From positions 1 through 22,290 of the forward strand of contig CABROZ010000028.1 of assembly GCA_902472795.1 (NCBI GenBank): a DNA stretch of 22,290 nt. Direction: 5' to 3'. The notes beneath the pieces were generated by a model. It was not told the DNA's origin, ran no database searches, and saw nothing but the letters and a program-made list of their open reading frames with translations. Below are positions 16,161 through 22,290 of this stretch, piece by piece. Position 1 is the stretch's first letter. Each line of letters begins with the position of its first letter. The position numbers and the translations under genes are program-made. Source of the DNA: an uncultured Bacteroides sp. Its GTDB lineage: Bacteria; Bacteroidota; Bacteroidia; Bacteroidales; Bacteroidaceae.

Positions 16161-16190
16161 GATTATCCGGTGGATAAAAGAGATTATCCG
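16161..16190. promoter_or_regulatory. 9-12-9 bp direct repeat, candidate LytTR binding site
   Basis: GATTATCCG occurs at 16161-16169 and 16182-16190, separated by 12 bp (21-bp period). LytTR proteins such as AgrA bind 9-bp direct repeats separated by about 12 bp. The first copy is also half of a TTATCC/GGATAA inverted repeat. The site lies 74-103 bp upstream of the regulator start codon. The geometry fits; the base sequence is not the AgrA consensus. Confidence 0.4.
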
Positions 16191-16217
16191 ACTAAAAAAG
16201 ATACTATCAAGTTATTC

Positions 16218-18233
16218 TTAAATGGTGTAATCGTACTTTTCGGGGAGTTCGAATGCCACTTCACACCCCGTCTCGCCGCTATCGAGCGTCACATTGTGCA
16301 CCGAGACGTCGATGGTTTCCTTGTTCTTCATATTCAGAATCTGGATGGTCTGCATGATGACTTTCATGCCGGTACCTGTTCCGCGGTTGTGACTGTCGGG
16401 ACGGAAACCGCCGCCATTGTCCGTCACTTTGATACAAATGCCTTTCCCGGTTTTGACAACGGTAATCCACAACCGGCGTTCGCCTTCTTTGCCGCGCAGG
16501 GCGTGCTTCACAGCGTTTTCTACCGGTATCTGTATCAGCATAGAGGGTATCAGTACCCGATCCGGATGCACATCGGGCGCCAAACTGATAGTGGGATAAA
16601 AGGCATCGCCCAGCGAACGGCGTTCCAGGTCGATGTAGGTACCTACAAAGTCCAGCTCTTCGGACAGGGTGACACACAGTTGCTCGGCCAGCTCCAGATT
16701 GCGGCGCATCAGCTTGACCAGCGAAGCCAGTTCGTGCTTCTCTTCCTCCTTGCGGCCGGCCATCTCCTGATTGAGCACATTGAAGATGAAGTGGGGCGAC
16801 AGACGGTTGCGGATGTTTTCCAAACGCAGGGTAGAGACGGTGCGACGGCTTTCGACAAGCAGCAAGGCACGTTTCTTCTTGCTATACATATAGACAAAGA
16901 CGACTACCAGAAAGGCTGCCCCACAAAGTGCTATCCAGATGATGCGGGTCTGCCTCAAGGCAAGCACTTCGTTTTCCTTGGCCTGAATCAGCACCTTCTG
17001 CGACATCAGCGTAGAATCCTGCTGATAGCGCAGGGCCAGGTCGGCCGTACGCATCCGGATGTTCTCGTTGCGGATGGAGTCGTCCAGTTCGCGATTCTTC
17101 TTCAGGTAGTTATAAGCCTGACGGTAGTTGTGGGTTTCCTCGAAATAGAGTTGCAGGTTGCGGTTGCGCACATGAATCAGGTCGGGATAGACGTCGGGCG
17201 AAGTGACACTCGAAGCCAGCAACCGCCTGGCTCCGTCCAAGTCCTTCCGCAACAGGCAAATGCCAATTTTCTGCGTGTCGATGGCATAAAGGGCGGCAGG
17301 CATCCCGTACTCCTTGAAGAAAGGTTCGCAAAGGTCGATATAATGTGCTGCCGAGTCGGGCTGCTGCAACAAGATGAAGCAGTCGGCCAGATTGACCCAC
17401 GTCAGGTTGCGCTCGAATACCATTTCGGGATATTCCGTCGTCAGACGCAGCAGGCGGCGGAAGTAAGTCAAGGCTGTCTCGTAATCGCCCCGATAGTAGT
17501 AGGACGTTCCGCGGTTGTTCAGGTAGAAGTGCTTCTCGTTGGGTCGCATCTCGTCGTAATACCGGGCTGCCAGGTTGTAGTAGTAGTCGCACTGCTCGAA
17601 GTCGCGCAGCCATACGTATATCTGTGCCAGGCCGTAATAGATGGGATACTTCTGCGAATCGGACAACTGAAGCGAATCGCACAGCAACAGGGCGCGACGA
17701 TACCACGCCGCCCCCACGTCTAACTTGCCCTGCTGGTTGCAGGCGTCGGCCAGGTTGATAAGGATGTCGGGCACGCTTTCCTTGCGGTTGCCCTGCATGA
17801 GCAGTTCGTAGGCACGGCGGTAATAAGTGGCTGCCGAATCCATATAGCCGGTACGGACGTAGATGTTGCCTTTGCTATTGGCACAGTCGCCCGCCAGATT
17901 CCACAACTCGGGCGAGGAGGGCTGACGACGGATGAAATCCTCGATCTGCCTGACCACCAAGCGTGCCGAATCCAGTTCGGAAGTGACCAAGTAGGTTTTC
18001 AGTGCCACCGACAGGTAGTTATACCACGTCAGACTGTCGTGCGACGCATGCATACCCTGCACCGCCTTGGCACGCACCTCGTAGGGATGGGTAGAGACGG
18101 AGTCAGCATTCAGGGCCGAAAAGCGTTCGAACTTGCGCATCTCGGTAGGCGACTCCTTCTCCTGCCTCGGACCACAGGCTGCCAATGCCAGCAGGCCAAT
18201 CAGCGAAACGATATAAAGCAGACGTTGCGTCAT
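16218..18233 (-). CDS. TPR-containing LytS-type sensor histidine kinase
   Basis: This 671-aa protein starts with a signal segment ending in a lipobox-like LAAC (Cys20), followed by several TPR-type helical repeats (about 40-390, e.g. WNLAGDCANSKGNIYVRTGYMDSAATYYRRAYELL), a short coiled-coil-like segment, one membrane helix (about 431-451), a His_kinase domain with phosphoacceptor His481 in SPHFIFNVLNQ, and a HATPase domain with VENAVKHAL and DNGGGF. The TPR part should lie outside the cytoplasm. The likely partner is the LytTR regulator 130 bp downstream. The start ATG overlaps the stop of the upstream DUF2027-Smr gene (ATGA), implying coupled translation. The input signal is unknown. Confidence 0.92.
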   Translation of the reverse strand: MTQRLLYIVSLIGLLALAACGPRQEKESPTEMRKFERFSALNADSVSTHPYEVRAKAVQGMHASHDSLTWYNYLSVALKTYLVTSELDSARLVVRQIEDFIRRQPSSPELWNLAGDCANSKGNIYVRTGYMDSAATYYRRAYELLMQGNRKESVPDILINLADACNQQGKLDVGAAWYRRALLLCDSLQLSDSQKYPIYYGLAQIYVWLRDFEQCDYYYNLAARYYDEMRPNEKHFYLNNRGTSYYYRGDYETALTYFRRLLRLTTEYPEMVFERNLTWVNLADCFILLQQPDSAAHYIDLCEPFFKEYGMPAALYAIDTQKIGICLLRKDLDGARRLLASSVTSPDVYPDLIHVRNRNLQLYFEETHNYRQAYNYLKKNRELDDSIRNENIRMRTADLALRYQQDSTLMSQKVLIQAKENEVLALRQTRIIWIALCGAAFLVVVFVYMYSKKKRALLLVESRRTVSTLRLENIRNRLSPHFIFNVLNQEMAGRKEEEKHELASLVKLMRRNLELAEQLCVTLSEELDFVGTYIDLERRSLGDAFYPTISLAPDVHPDRVLIPSMLIQIPVENAVKHALRGKEGERRLWITVVKTGKGICIKVTDNGGGFRPDSHNRGTGTGMKVIMQTIQILNMKNKETIDVSVHNVTLDSGETGCEVAFELPEKYDYTI

Positions 18234-19342
18234 CTGATGGTCACCATTGTGGCTCCGAATCCGTACTCCTGAAACGATGCATCCTGCGCCTTGCAGGAGG
18301 AATATTTGCGCTTCAGTTCGTCCAGAATGGCTTTGCGCAACACACCGTCGCCCTTGCCGTGGATGAAGACGATGCGCTGTTCGCGCTTGTTCTTGTACTG
18401 CTCCATCACTTCACGGAACTTGTCGAGCTGATAGTTCAGCATCTCGCCGTTCGACATGCCGCGCGTGTCGTCCAGCAGTTCGCCGATGTGCAGATCAATC
18501 TCTACAATGCCGTTCTTTCCGCCATGCTTGGCGGCGGGCTGGGGCTTCTTGGGGGCATCGGCCGAACGTTTCTGCATCAGGGCTTCCTGAAGGTCTTCGG
18601 CCGATACATATACCTGACGGGCAGGCTGGTCGTTGCGTACCACGTCGTACATCAGGGCCGGCGTTTCGAAGAAGTCGGTGGGTTGGAAGGTATGCAGTTT
18701 GTAGAATTTCACCACATCGATGCGCAACTCGACGCTGACAGCGGGCTTCAACTGGAAGGAGCGGCGGTCCTTGAAGGCCACGAGCTGCACGGCCACGCGC
18801 TCCAGGTCGTTGAGCGACGCCTTCTCGAACTCCTCGAGCAGCAACTTGGTGTTAGGCTCTATCAGTCCGTGCTGGCGCACTGTCCATGCCTTGCCTTCGG
18901 CGCCCAAGTAGGTGTAGTACAGGTAATAGTTGCTGTCGTTCACCAGATAGCTTTCGAACGGAGTGGTGCTGACTGCCTTGATGTCCTCGGGCACAAAGGC
19001 CAGATAGACGTTCAGCACATCGCCGCCTTTCATTTCCGGCTGGCGATAGACCGATATTTCGGGCTTTTCCACCCGGTGCTGAGGCTGTTCGTAAGCCTGC
19101 TGCGACGCGGCAGGACGGGCGGGCTGTTCCTCGGCTTTCTTCTGCTCGGCCTTGGCAGCCTTCGAAGCTGGCGTGGGTACGTTGTAGTCGTCGGTCTCTA
19201 TCACCACCACCTCGCGGATGTGCATCGGGATGTCGAAGCCGTCGGCATCTTCCACCAGTACAATGTCTTTACCTTGAAATCCGGTGACCTTTCCGCCACC
19301 TACTTCGCTCAGAAAGCGAACTTTGTCTCCTATCTTTATCAT
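18230..19342 (-). CDS. DUF2027 and Smr domain protein
   Basis: This 370-aa cytoplasmic protein has a small SH3/KOW-like N-terminal segment (1-50, IGDKVRFLSEVGGGKVTGF), a low-complexity Ala/Lys/Gln/Pro linker (about 55-90), a central DUF2027 beta-domain (about 100-240), another Lys/Ala/Pro-rich linker, and a C-terminal Smr domain (about 280-370) with IDLHIGEL and HGKGDG at 328-333. Smr domains are found in MutS2 and stand-alone proteins and can have nuclease activity; the precise role of DUF2027-Smr proteins is unknown. In Bacteroidota they are often annotated as MutS2-related, although no MutS ATPase is present here. A well-formed promoter precedes the gene. Its stop overlaps the LytS-kinase start by 4 bp. 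Confidence 0.9.
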   Translation of the reverse strand: MIKIGDKVRFLSEVGGGKVTGFQGKDIVLVEDADGFDIPMHIREVVVIETDDYNVPTPASKAAKAEQKKAEEQPARPAASQQAYEQPQHRVEKPEISVYRQPEMKGGDVLNVYLAFVPEDIKAVSTTPFESYLVNDSNYYLYYTYLGAEGKAWTVRQHGLIEPNTKLLLEEFEKASLNDLERVAVQLVAFKDRRSFQLKPAVSVELRIDVVKFYKLHTFQPTDFFETPALMYDVVRNDQPARQVYVSAEDLQEALMQKRSADAPKKPQPAAKHGGKNGIVEIDLHIGELLDDTRGMSNGEMLNYQLDKFREVMEQYKNKREQRIVFIHGKGDGVLRKAILDELKRKYSSCKAQDASFQEYGFGATMVTIR

Positions 19343-19378
19343 GTCTTTTTCTGTTTAATCATTCGGTTTTCCCTGCGG

Positions 19379-19410
19379 CAAAGATAGTGAAAGGTGAGCG
19401 CAGAGACAAA
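19379..19410 (-). promoter_or_regulatory. Promoter of the DUF2027-Smr / kinase unit
   Basis: The minus strand has TTTG (19410-19407), a 20-bp spacer and TATCTTTG (19386-19379), a full match to the Bacteroides -33/-7 consensus, 37 bp upstream of the ATG. Confidence 0.75.
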
Positions 19411-19617
19411 TGAAAACCAAAGTTTTCAAATTTGGCTATGCCGAACCGCATCCTATCTTACTTATCCAAAGATACGGAAATGTCACCAAAATGGCACGAG
19501 ATACCCCAAAGAAAAGTATTTCTGCAAAGAAATGTCCTTAAAAGCCGCACGTCGCAGCTTTGTTGCAGCGTGGTCCGATGTTTCTATCCGTTCGAACTGT
19601 TCTATCTGTGCACGAAG

Positions 19618-19704
19618 TTACATCTCGCGTGCCGGGATGTTCATCCCGCGTGCCGAGATGTGCATCCCGAGTACTGAGATATACATCCCGGCACGCGAGA
19701 TATA
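19618..19704. repeat. 21-bp tandem array with terminal inverted copies
   Basis: Four 21-bp units start at 19618, 19639, 19660 and 19681. Consecutive units are direct repeats of a CATCCCGCGTGCCGAGAT-like sequence. The first unit (ATCTCGCGTGCCGGGATGT, 19622-19640) is also the perfect inverse complement of the last (19683-19701), so the array can fold into a 19-bp stem with a 42-nt loop. The unit differs from the 22-bp family, but period and self-complementarity are similar. Confidence 0.8.
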
Positions 19705-19841
19705 AAGAAACTGAAGGGAAGAAGGATTCTTCGGGCAAGGAAGGTGCATCTTATCGCCAAGAGAGCAGCATGGCAGGAGATGGCGGACGGCAGAAGATTA
19801 CATTCTTCTCCGCAGCTATTCGCGCATTCCTTAATTATCCG

Positions 19842-19849
19842 TACCTTTG
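19842..19849 (+). promoter_or_regulatory. Candidate queA promoter -7 element
   Basis: TACCTTTG matches TAnnTTTG 24 bp before the queA ATG. No clear -33 element is visible. Confidence 0.5.
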
Positions 19850-19873
19850 CAGCCGAATAAGAGACTTACGATT

Positions 19874-21097
19874 ATGAAACAAGACCCTAAACATATCCGC
19901 ATCAGCGAGTTCAATTATCCCCTGCCCGACGAGCGCATCGCCAAATTCCCCCTGCCCGTGCGCGACCAGTCCAAACTGTTGGTTTACCGTCACGGACAGG
20001 TGACCGAAGACCGCTTCACCTCCCTGCCCGACTATGTGCCGGCCGGCAGCCTGATGGTGTTCAACAACACCAAGGTCATTCAGGCCCGCCTGCACTTCCG
20101 CAAGGAGACGGGCGCACTGATCGAAGTATTCTGCCTGGAACCCATCGAGCCAAACGACTACGCGCTGAACTTCCAACAGACCGAGCACGCCGCCTGGCTC
20201 TGCATGATAGGCAACCTGAAGAAGTGGAAGGAAGGTCCCCTGCACCGCGAGATGACCGTGAAGGGACGCCCGCTGACACTGACCGCCGAGCGGGGCGAGT
20301 GCCGCGGCACCAGTCACTGGGTGGACTTCCGCTGGGACAACCCCGAAGTGACCTTTGCCGACATCCTCGAAGTGTTCGGCGAGCTGCCCATCCCGCCCTA
20401 CCTGAACCGCGAAACGCAGGAAAGTGACAAGGAAACCTATCAGACGGTTTACTCCAAGATAAAAGGCTCCGTAGCCGCCCCCACCGCCGGGTTGCACTTC
20501 ACGCCCCGCGTGCTCGATGCCCTCCGCACAAAAGGCGTTGACCTGGAGGAACTGACGTTGCACGTAGGCGCCGGCACCTTCCGCCCCGTGAAGAGCGAAG
20601 AAATCGAAGGCCACGAGATGCACACGGAGTACATCTCCGTATCGCGCGGCACGATAGACAAGCTGATAGCCCACGACGGACAAGCCGTGGCCGTAGGCAC
20701 CACGTCGGTACGCACGCTCGAAAGCCTCTACCACATCGGCGTCACCCTGCTGCAGAACCCCGACGCCACGGAAGAACAGTTGCACGTCCGCCAGTGGCAG
20801 CCCTACGAAATGGAAGGCGAAGCCCCTACGGCGGTCGAAGCCCTGACCGCTGTCCGCGACTATCTGGACCGTCACGGCATGGAAGCCCTGCACACCAGCA
20901 CACAGATCATCATTGCTCCGGGCTACGACTACCGCATCGTCCGAGCCATGGTGACCAACTTCCACCAGCCACAGAGCACCCTGCTGCTGCTTGTCTCGGC
21001 CTTTGTCCACGGCGACTGGCGCACCATCTACGACTACGCCCTCGCCCACGACTTCCGTTTCCTGAGCTACGGGGACTCGTCGTTGCTGATACCGTAA
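19874..21097 (+). CDS. queA: tRNA preQ1(34) S-adenosylmethionine ribosyltransferase-isomerase
   Basis: This 407-aa enzyme transfers and isomerises the ribosyl moiety of SAM onto 7-aminomethyl-7-deazaguanine in tRNA to make epoxyqueuosine, a late step of queuosine synthesis. Family signatures are present: FNYPLPDERIAKFPLPVRDQSKLLV near the start, FNNTKVIQARL, GSVAAPTAGLHFT, LHVGAGTFRPV, EYISVS and VGTTSVRTLES. It is about 50 residues longer than E. coli QueA (356 aa); the extra length appears to be spread through the chain rather than a fused domain. The frame opens at a TTG upstream, but ATG 19874 sits at a sensible distance from the promoter. The gene is GC-richer at third positions than the adjacent toxin-antitoxin genes. 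No other queuosine gene is in the window. Confidence 0.96.
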   Translation: MKQDPKHIRISEFNYPLPDERIAKFPLPVRDQSKLLVYRHGQVTEDRFTSLPDYVPAGSLMVFNNTKVIQARLHFRKETGALIEVFCLEPIEPNDYALNFQQTEHAAWLCMIGNLKKWKEGPLHREMTVKGRPLTLTAERGECRGTSHWVDFRWDNPEVTFADILEVFGELPIPPYLNRETQESDKETYQTVYSKIKGSVAAPTAGLHFTPRVLDALRTKGVDLEELTLHVGAGTFRPVKSEEIEGHEMHTEYISVSRGTIDKLIAHDGQAVAVGTTSVRTLESLYHIGVTLLQNPDATEEQLHVRQWQPYEMEGEAPTAVEALTAVRDYLDRHGMEALHTSTQIIIAPGYDYRIVRAMVTNFHQPQSTLLLLVSAFVHGDWRTIYDYALAHDFRFLSYGDSSLLIP

Positions 21098-21183
21098 GAT
21101 TATATTCACCACAAAGGACGCAGAGTTGCACGGAGTCAATGCCTCATTCGTGGCAACCATAATAATAAAGACATTGAAAAAAC

Positions 21184-21223
21184 AGGGAAGTATTTGTTCT
21201 TAGAAGAAACTTCCCTATTTTTG
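21184..21223 (+). promoter_or_regulatory. Promoter with overlapping inverted repeat (operator or terminator)
   Basis: TTTG (21193-21196) and TATTTTTG (21216-21223) are separated by 19 bp, a full consensus promoter 18 bp before the antitoxin ATG. The inverted repeat AGGGAAGT (21184-21191) / ACTTCCCT (21209-21216) spans the spacer and touches both elements. It could be the autoregulatory operator. The stem followed by ATTTTTG could also act as the queA terminator. Confidence 0.6.
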
Positions 21224-21240
21224 TAAAAAACGAAGGCTTT

Positions 21241-21498
21241 ATGAAAAAGATGCTCTCACTCAACGAAATCTATTCGATGCTCTCCTCCTTGAGCTACGAA
21301 AACAGGAAATGGCTGGCCGACAAACTGATTACGGACTTGTCTGCCGAGCAGAAGAAGCCTGCACCAATCGTGTATCCACGCATCCCGAAAGACCGTCCCA
21401 TATCTTCCGAAGTAAAGGACATGGTTATAGGCACCTTACCCGAAGGCTTTGATGTAAACCGTGAATGGGAAAAAATGTGGGAGGATAGGGCATTATGA
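21241..21498 (+). CDS. Putative antitoxin of a PIN toxin-antitoxin pair
   Basis: This 85-aa protein is called an antitoxin by position and build. It has a helical N-terminus (LNEIYSMLSSLSYENRKWLADKLITDL) that could dimerise, a proline-rich flexible middle (about 38-50), and an acidic/aromatic C-terminus (REWEKMWEDRAL) like the toxin-wrapping tails of many antitoxins. No classical ribbon-helix-helix or AbrB motif is recognisable, so its DNA-binding mode is uncertain. Its last codons overlap the toxin gene by ATGA (21495-21498). It has its own promoter with an inverted repeat. It could be a non-regulatory small protein if the toxin assignment is wrong. Confidence 0.75.
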   Translation: MKKMLSLNEIYSMLSSLSYENRKWLADKLITDLSAEQKKPAPIVYPRIPKDRPISSEVKDMVIGTLPEGFDVNREWEKMWEDRAL

Positions 21499-21911
21499 AA
21501 GTTTTTCTTGACACCAACGTAATCATTGATTTCTGTGCTAACCGTGCTCCATTTTGTGAAGCAGCGGCACGGATCATAGATATGGGCTACAGAGGAGAAA
21601 TCAGCCTCGTCATTTCCTCACTGACTTTTATCAACGTCGCTTATATCCTTCGCAAAGCGTTTCCTGCCGACTTGGTAATCCGTAAAATGGAGCAACTGAC
21701 AAGGCTGTGTGAAATTTCTCCCATCGACGAAACAATCATCAAAGAAGCCGTTAAAAGAAGAGAAAAAGACTTTGAAGACTGTGTCCAATACCTGTCAGCC
21801 CGTCAACTACAAACAGACGTCATCTTGACACGCGACCTCACAGGATTCAACAACTTTCCTATAACCGTACAGACACCGGATGATTTTCTGGATGCCTGTT
21901 ACAATTCTTGA
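21495..21911 (+). CDS. PIN-domain toxin (VapC-like ribonuclease)
   Basis: This 138-aa protein is a single PIN domain. The acidic metal-site residues are visible as Asp6 (FLDTNVIIDF), Asp95 in FEDCVQYLSA, and Asp114 in LTRDLTGF; a fourth is probably an acidic residue in the helical middle. PIN toxins cleave RNA, commonly tRNA or rRNA, and are held inactive by the antitoxin. The length fits the family. The start overlaps the antitoxin stop (ATGA), so the two are translationally coupled. Base composition is more AT-rich than the flanking queA and Nudix genes, in line with horizontally moved toxin-antitoxin cassettes. The Nudix gene follows after only 14 bp. Confidence 0.88.
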   Translation: MKVFLDTNVIIDFCANRAPFCEAAARIIDMGYRGEISLVISSLTFINVAYILRKAFPADLVIRKMEQLTRLCEISPIDETIIKEAVKRREKDFEDCVQYLSARQLQTDVILTRDLTGFNNFPITVQTPDDFLDACYNS

Positions 21912-21925
21912 ACCATTACTCCATC

Positions 21926-22290
21926 ATGAACCAAGACAACAACCAGGAAATGTTCCCCCTCGTCGATGAGGAAGGGAATATCGTCGGCGCCGCCACACGA
22001 GGCGAGTGCCACAACGGCAGCAAACTGCTGCACCCCGTCGTCCACCTGCACGTATTCAACTCGCGGGGCGAACTCTATCTGCAAAAGCGACCCGAATGGA
22101 AAGACATCCAGCCGGGCAAATGGGACACGGCCGTAGGCGGCCACATCGACTTGGGCGAAAGCGTGGAGCAAGCCCTCCGCCGCGAAGTACGCGAGGAACT
22201 GGGCATCACCGACTTCACTCCCCAACAGGTGACGCACTACGTCTTCGAGTCGGCCCGCGAACGCGAACTGGTCTTCACCTACAAGACGGT
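21926..22290 (+). CDS. Nudix hydrolase (3' end beyond the window)
   Basis: The first 121 codons are visible, starting MNQDNNQEMFPLVDEEGNIVG. The Nudix box GX5EX7REUXEEXGU is complete: Gly72, Glu78, Arg86-Glu87, Glu90-Glu91 and Gly93, with the catalytic acidic residues intact. The opening (LVDEEGNIVGAATRGECHNGSKLLHPVVHLHVFN..LYLQKR) resembles the IDI-like Nudix subgroup (YfcD type) that acts on pyrophosphate-linked metabolites; the substrate is unknown. The start is the first ATG after the PIN toxin stop, so co-transcription with the toxin-antitoxin pair is possible. No stop is reached, so the full length is unknown. Confidence 0.9.
   Translation, partial: MNQDNNQEMFPLVDEEGNIVGAATRGECHNGSKLLHPVVHLHVFNSRGELYLQKRPEWKDIQPGKWDTAVGGHIDLGESVEQALRREVREELGITDFTPQQVTHYVFESARERELVFTYKT

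Larger units (their letters stand above)
19343..19873. other. 531-bp divergent intergenic region between DUF2027-Smr and queA
   Basis: No credible gene is present; the open frames here are short, overlap each other in several frames, and part of their coding is a tandem repeat. The region carries a promoter on each side and a 21-bp tandem array near the middle. Confidence 0.65.

Noticed and set aside
16158..17723. A 521-codon plus-strand open frame over the sensor kinase
   Set aside because: Shadow of the kinase gene; it shows no recognisable domains and starts inside the candidate LytTR operator region.
18185..19387. A 400-codon plus-strand open frame over the DUF2027-Smr gene
   Set aside because: Shadow frame; the minus strand has the HGKGDG Smr motif and a consensus promoter.
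19394..19877. Several short plus-strand open frames in the divergent gap before queA
   Set aside because: They overlap in different frames and translate the 21-bp tandem repeat into periodic peptides, with no start context or family features.
19835..21160. A 441-codon minus-strand open frame over queA
   Set aside because: Shadow of queA, whose family signatures are unmistakable on the plus strand.

Overview
The window looks like chromosomal DNA of a gut Bacteroides-type organism (Bacteroidota); the species cannot be told from sequence alone. The evidence is a SusC-type receptor, a hybrid two-component system (HTCS), a FecR/ECF-sigma/TonB-receptor cluster with a DUF4249 lipoprotein, and repeated Bacteroides promoter signatures (TAnnTTTG at -7, often with TTTG or TTG 18-21 bp upstream) ahead of most transcription units.

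Layout. (1) 1-5924, minus strand: a 1393-aa HTCS sensor-regulator lies upstream of a susC-like gene that is cut off after about 382 residues, where the window runs into what looks like the end of an insertion sequence. The 546-bp gap between them carries a 22-bp tandem array and a possible HTCS operator. (2) 6085-7221: hemW, divergent from the HTCS gene. (3) 7338-13489, plus strand: a cell-surface signalling and uptake locus with an ECF sigma factor, a small lipoprotein, a FecR anti-sigma factor, a TonB-dependent receptor with an N-terminal STN domain, and a DUF4249 lipoprotein. Ligand capture at the outer membrane is expected to be relayed STN to FecR to sigma, which would re-express the receptor operon. 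(4) 13598-14484: a LysO-type exporter split into two genes that overlap by 4 bp. (5) 14824-15180: a small secreted protein with a repeat-bearing leader and a strong bidirectional terminator. (6) 15335-19342, minus strand: a DUF2027-Smr protein, a TPR/LytS-type sensor kinase (4-bp overlap) and a LytTR response regulator, with a 9-12-9 bp direct-repeat candidate operator just ahead of the regulator gene. (7) 19874-21097: queA, divergent from the DUF2027 gene across a 531-bp gap that holds a 21-bp tandem array. (8) 21241-21911: a PIN-type toxin-antitoxin pair, followed after 14 bp by a Nudix hydrolase gene that runs off the window.

The most unusual non-coding signal is a set of three intergenic tandem arrays with a 21-22 bp period. 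Two, 6 kb apart, use the same palindrome-forming unit; the third has a different unit but the same architecture. The protein genes belong mostly to recognisable families. I see no rRNA, tRNA, CRISPR array or complete mobile element.
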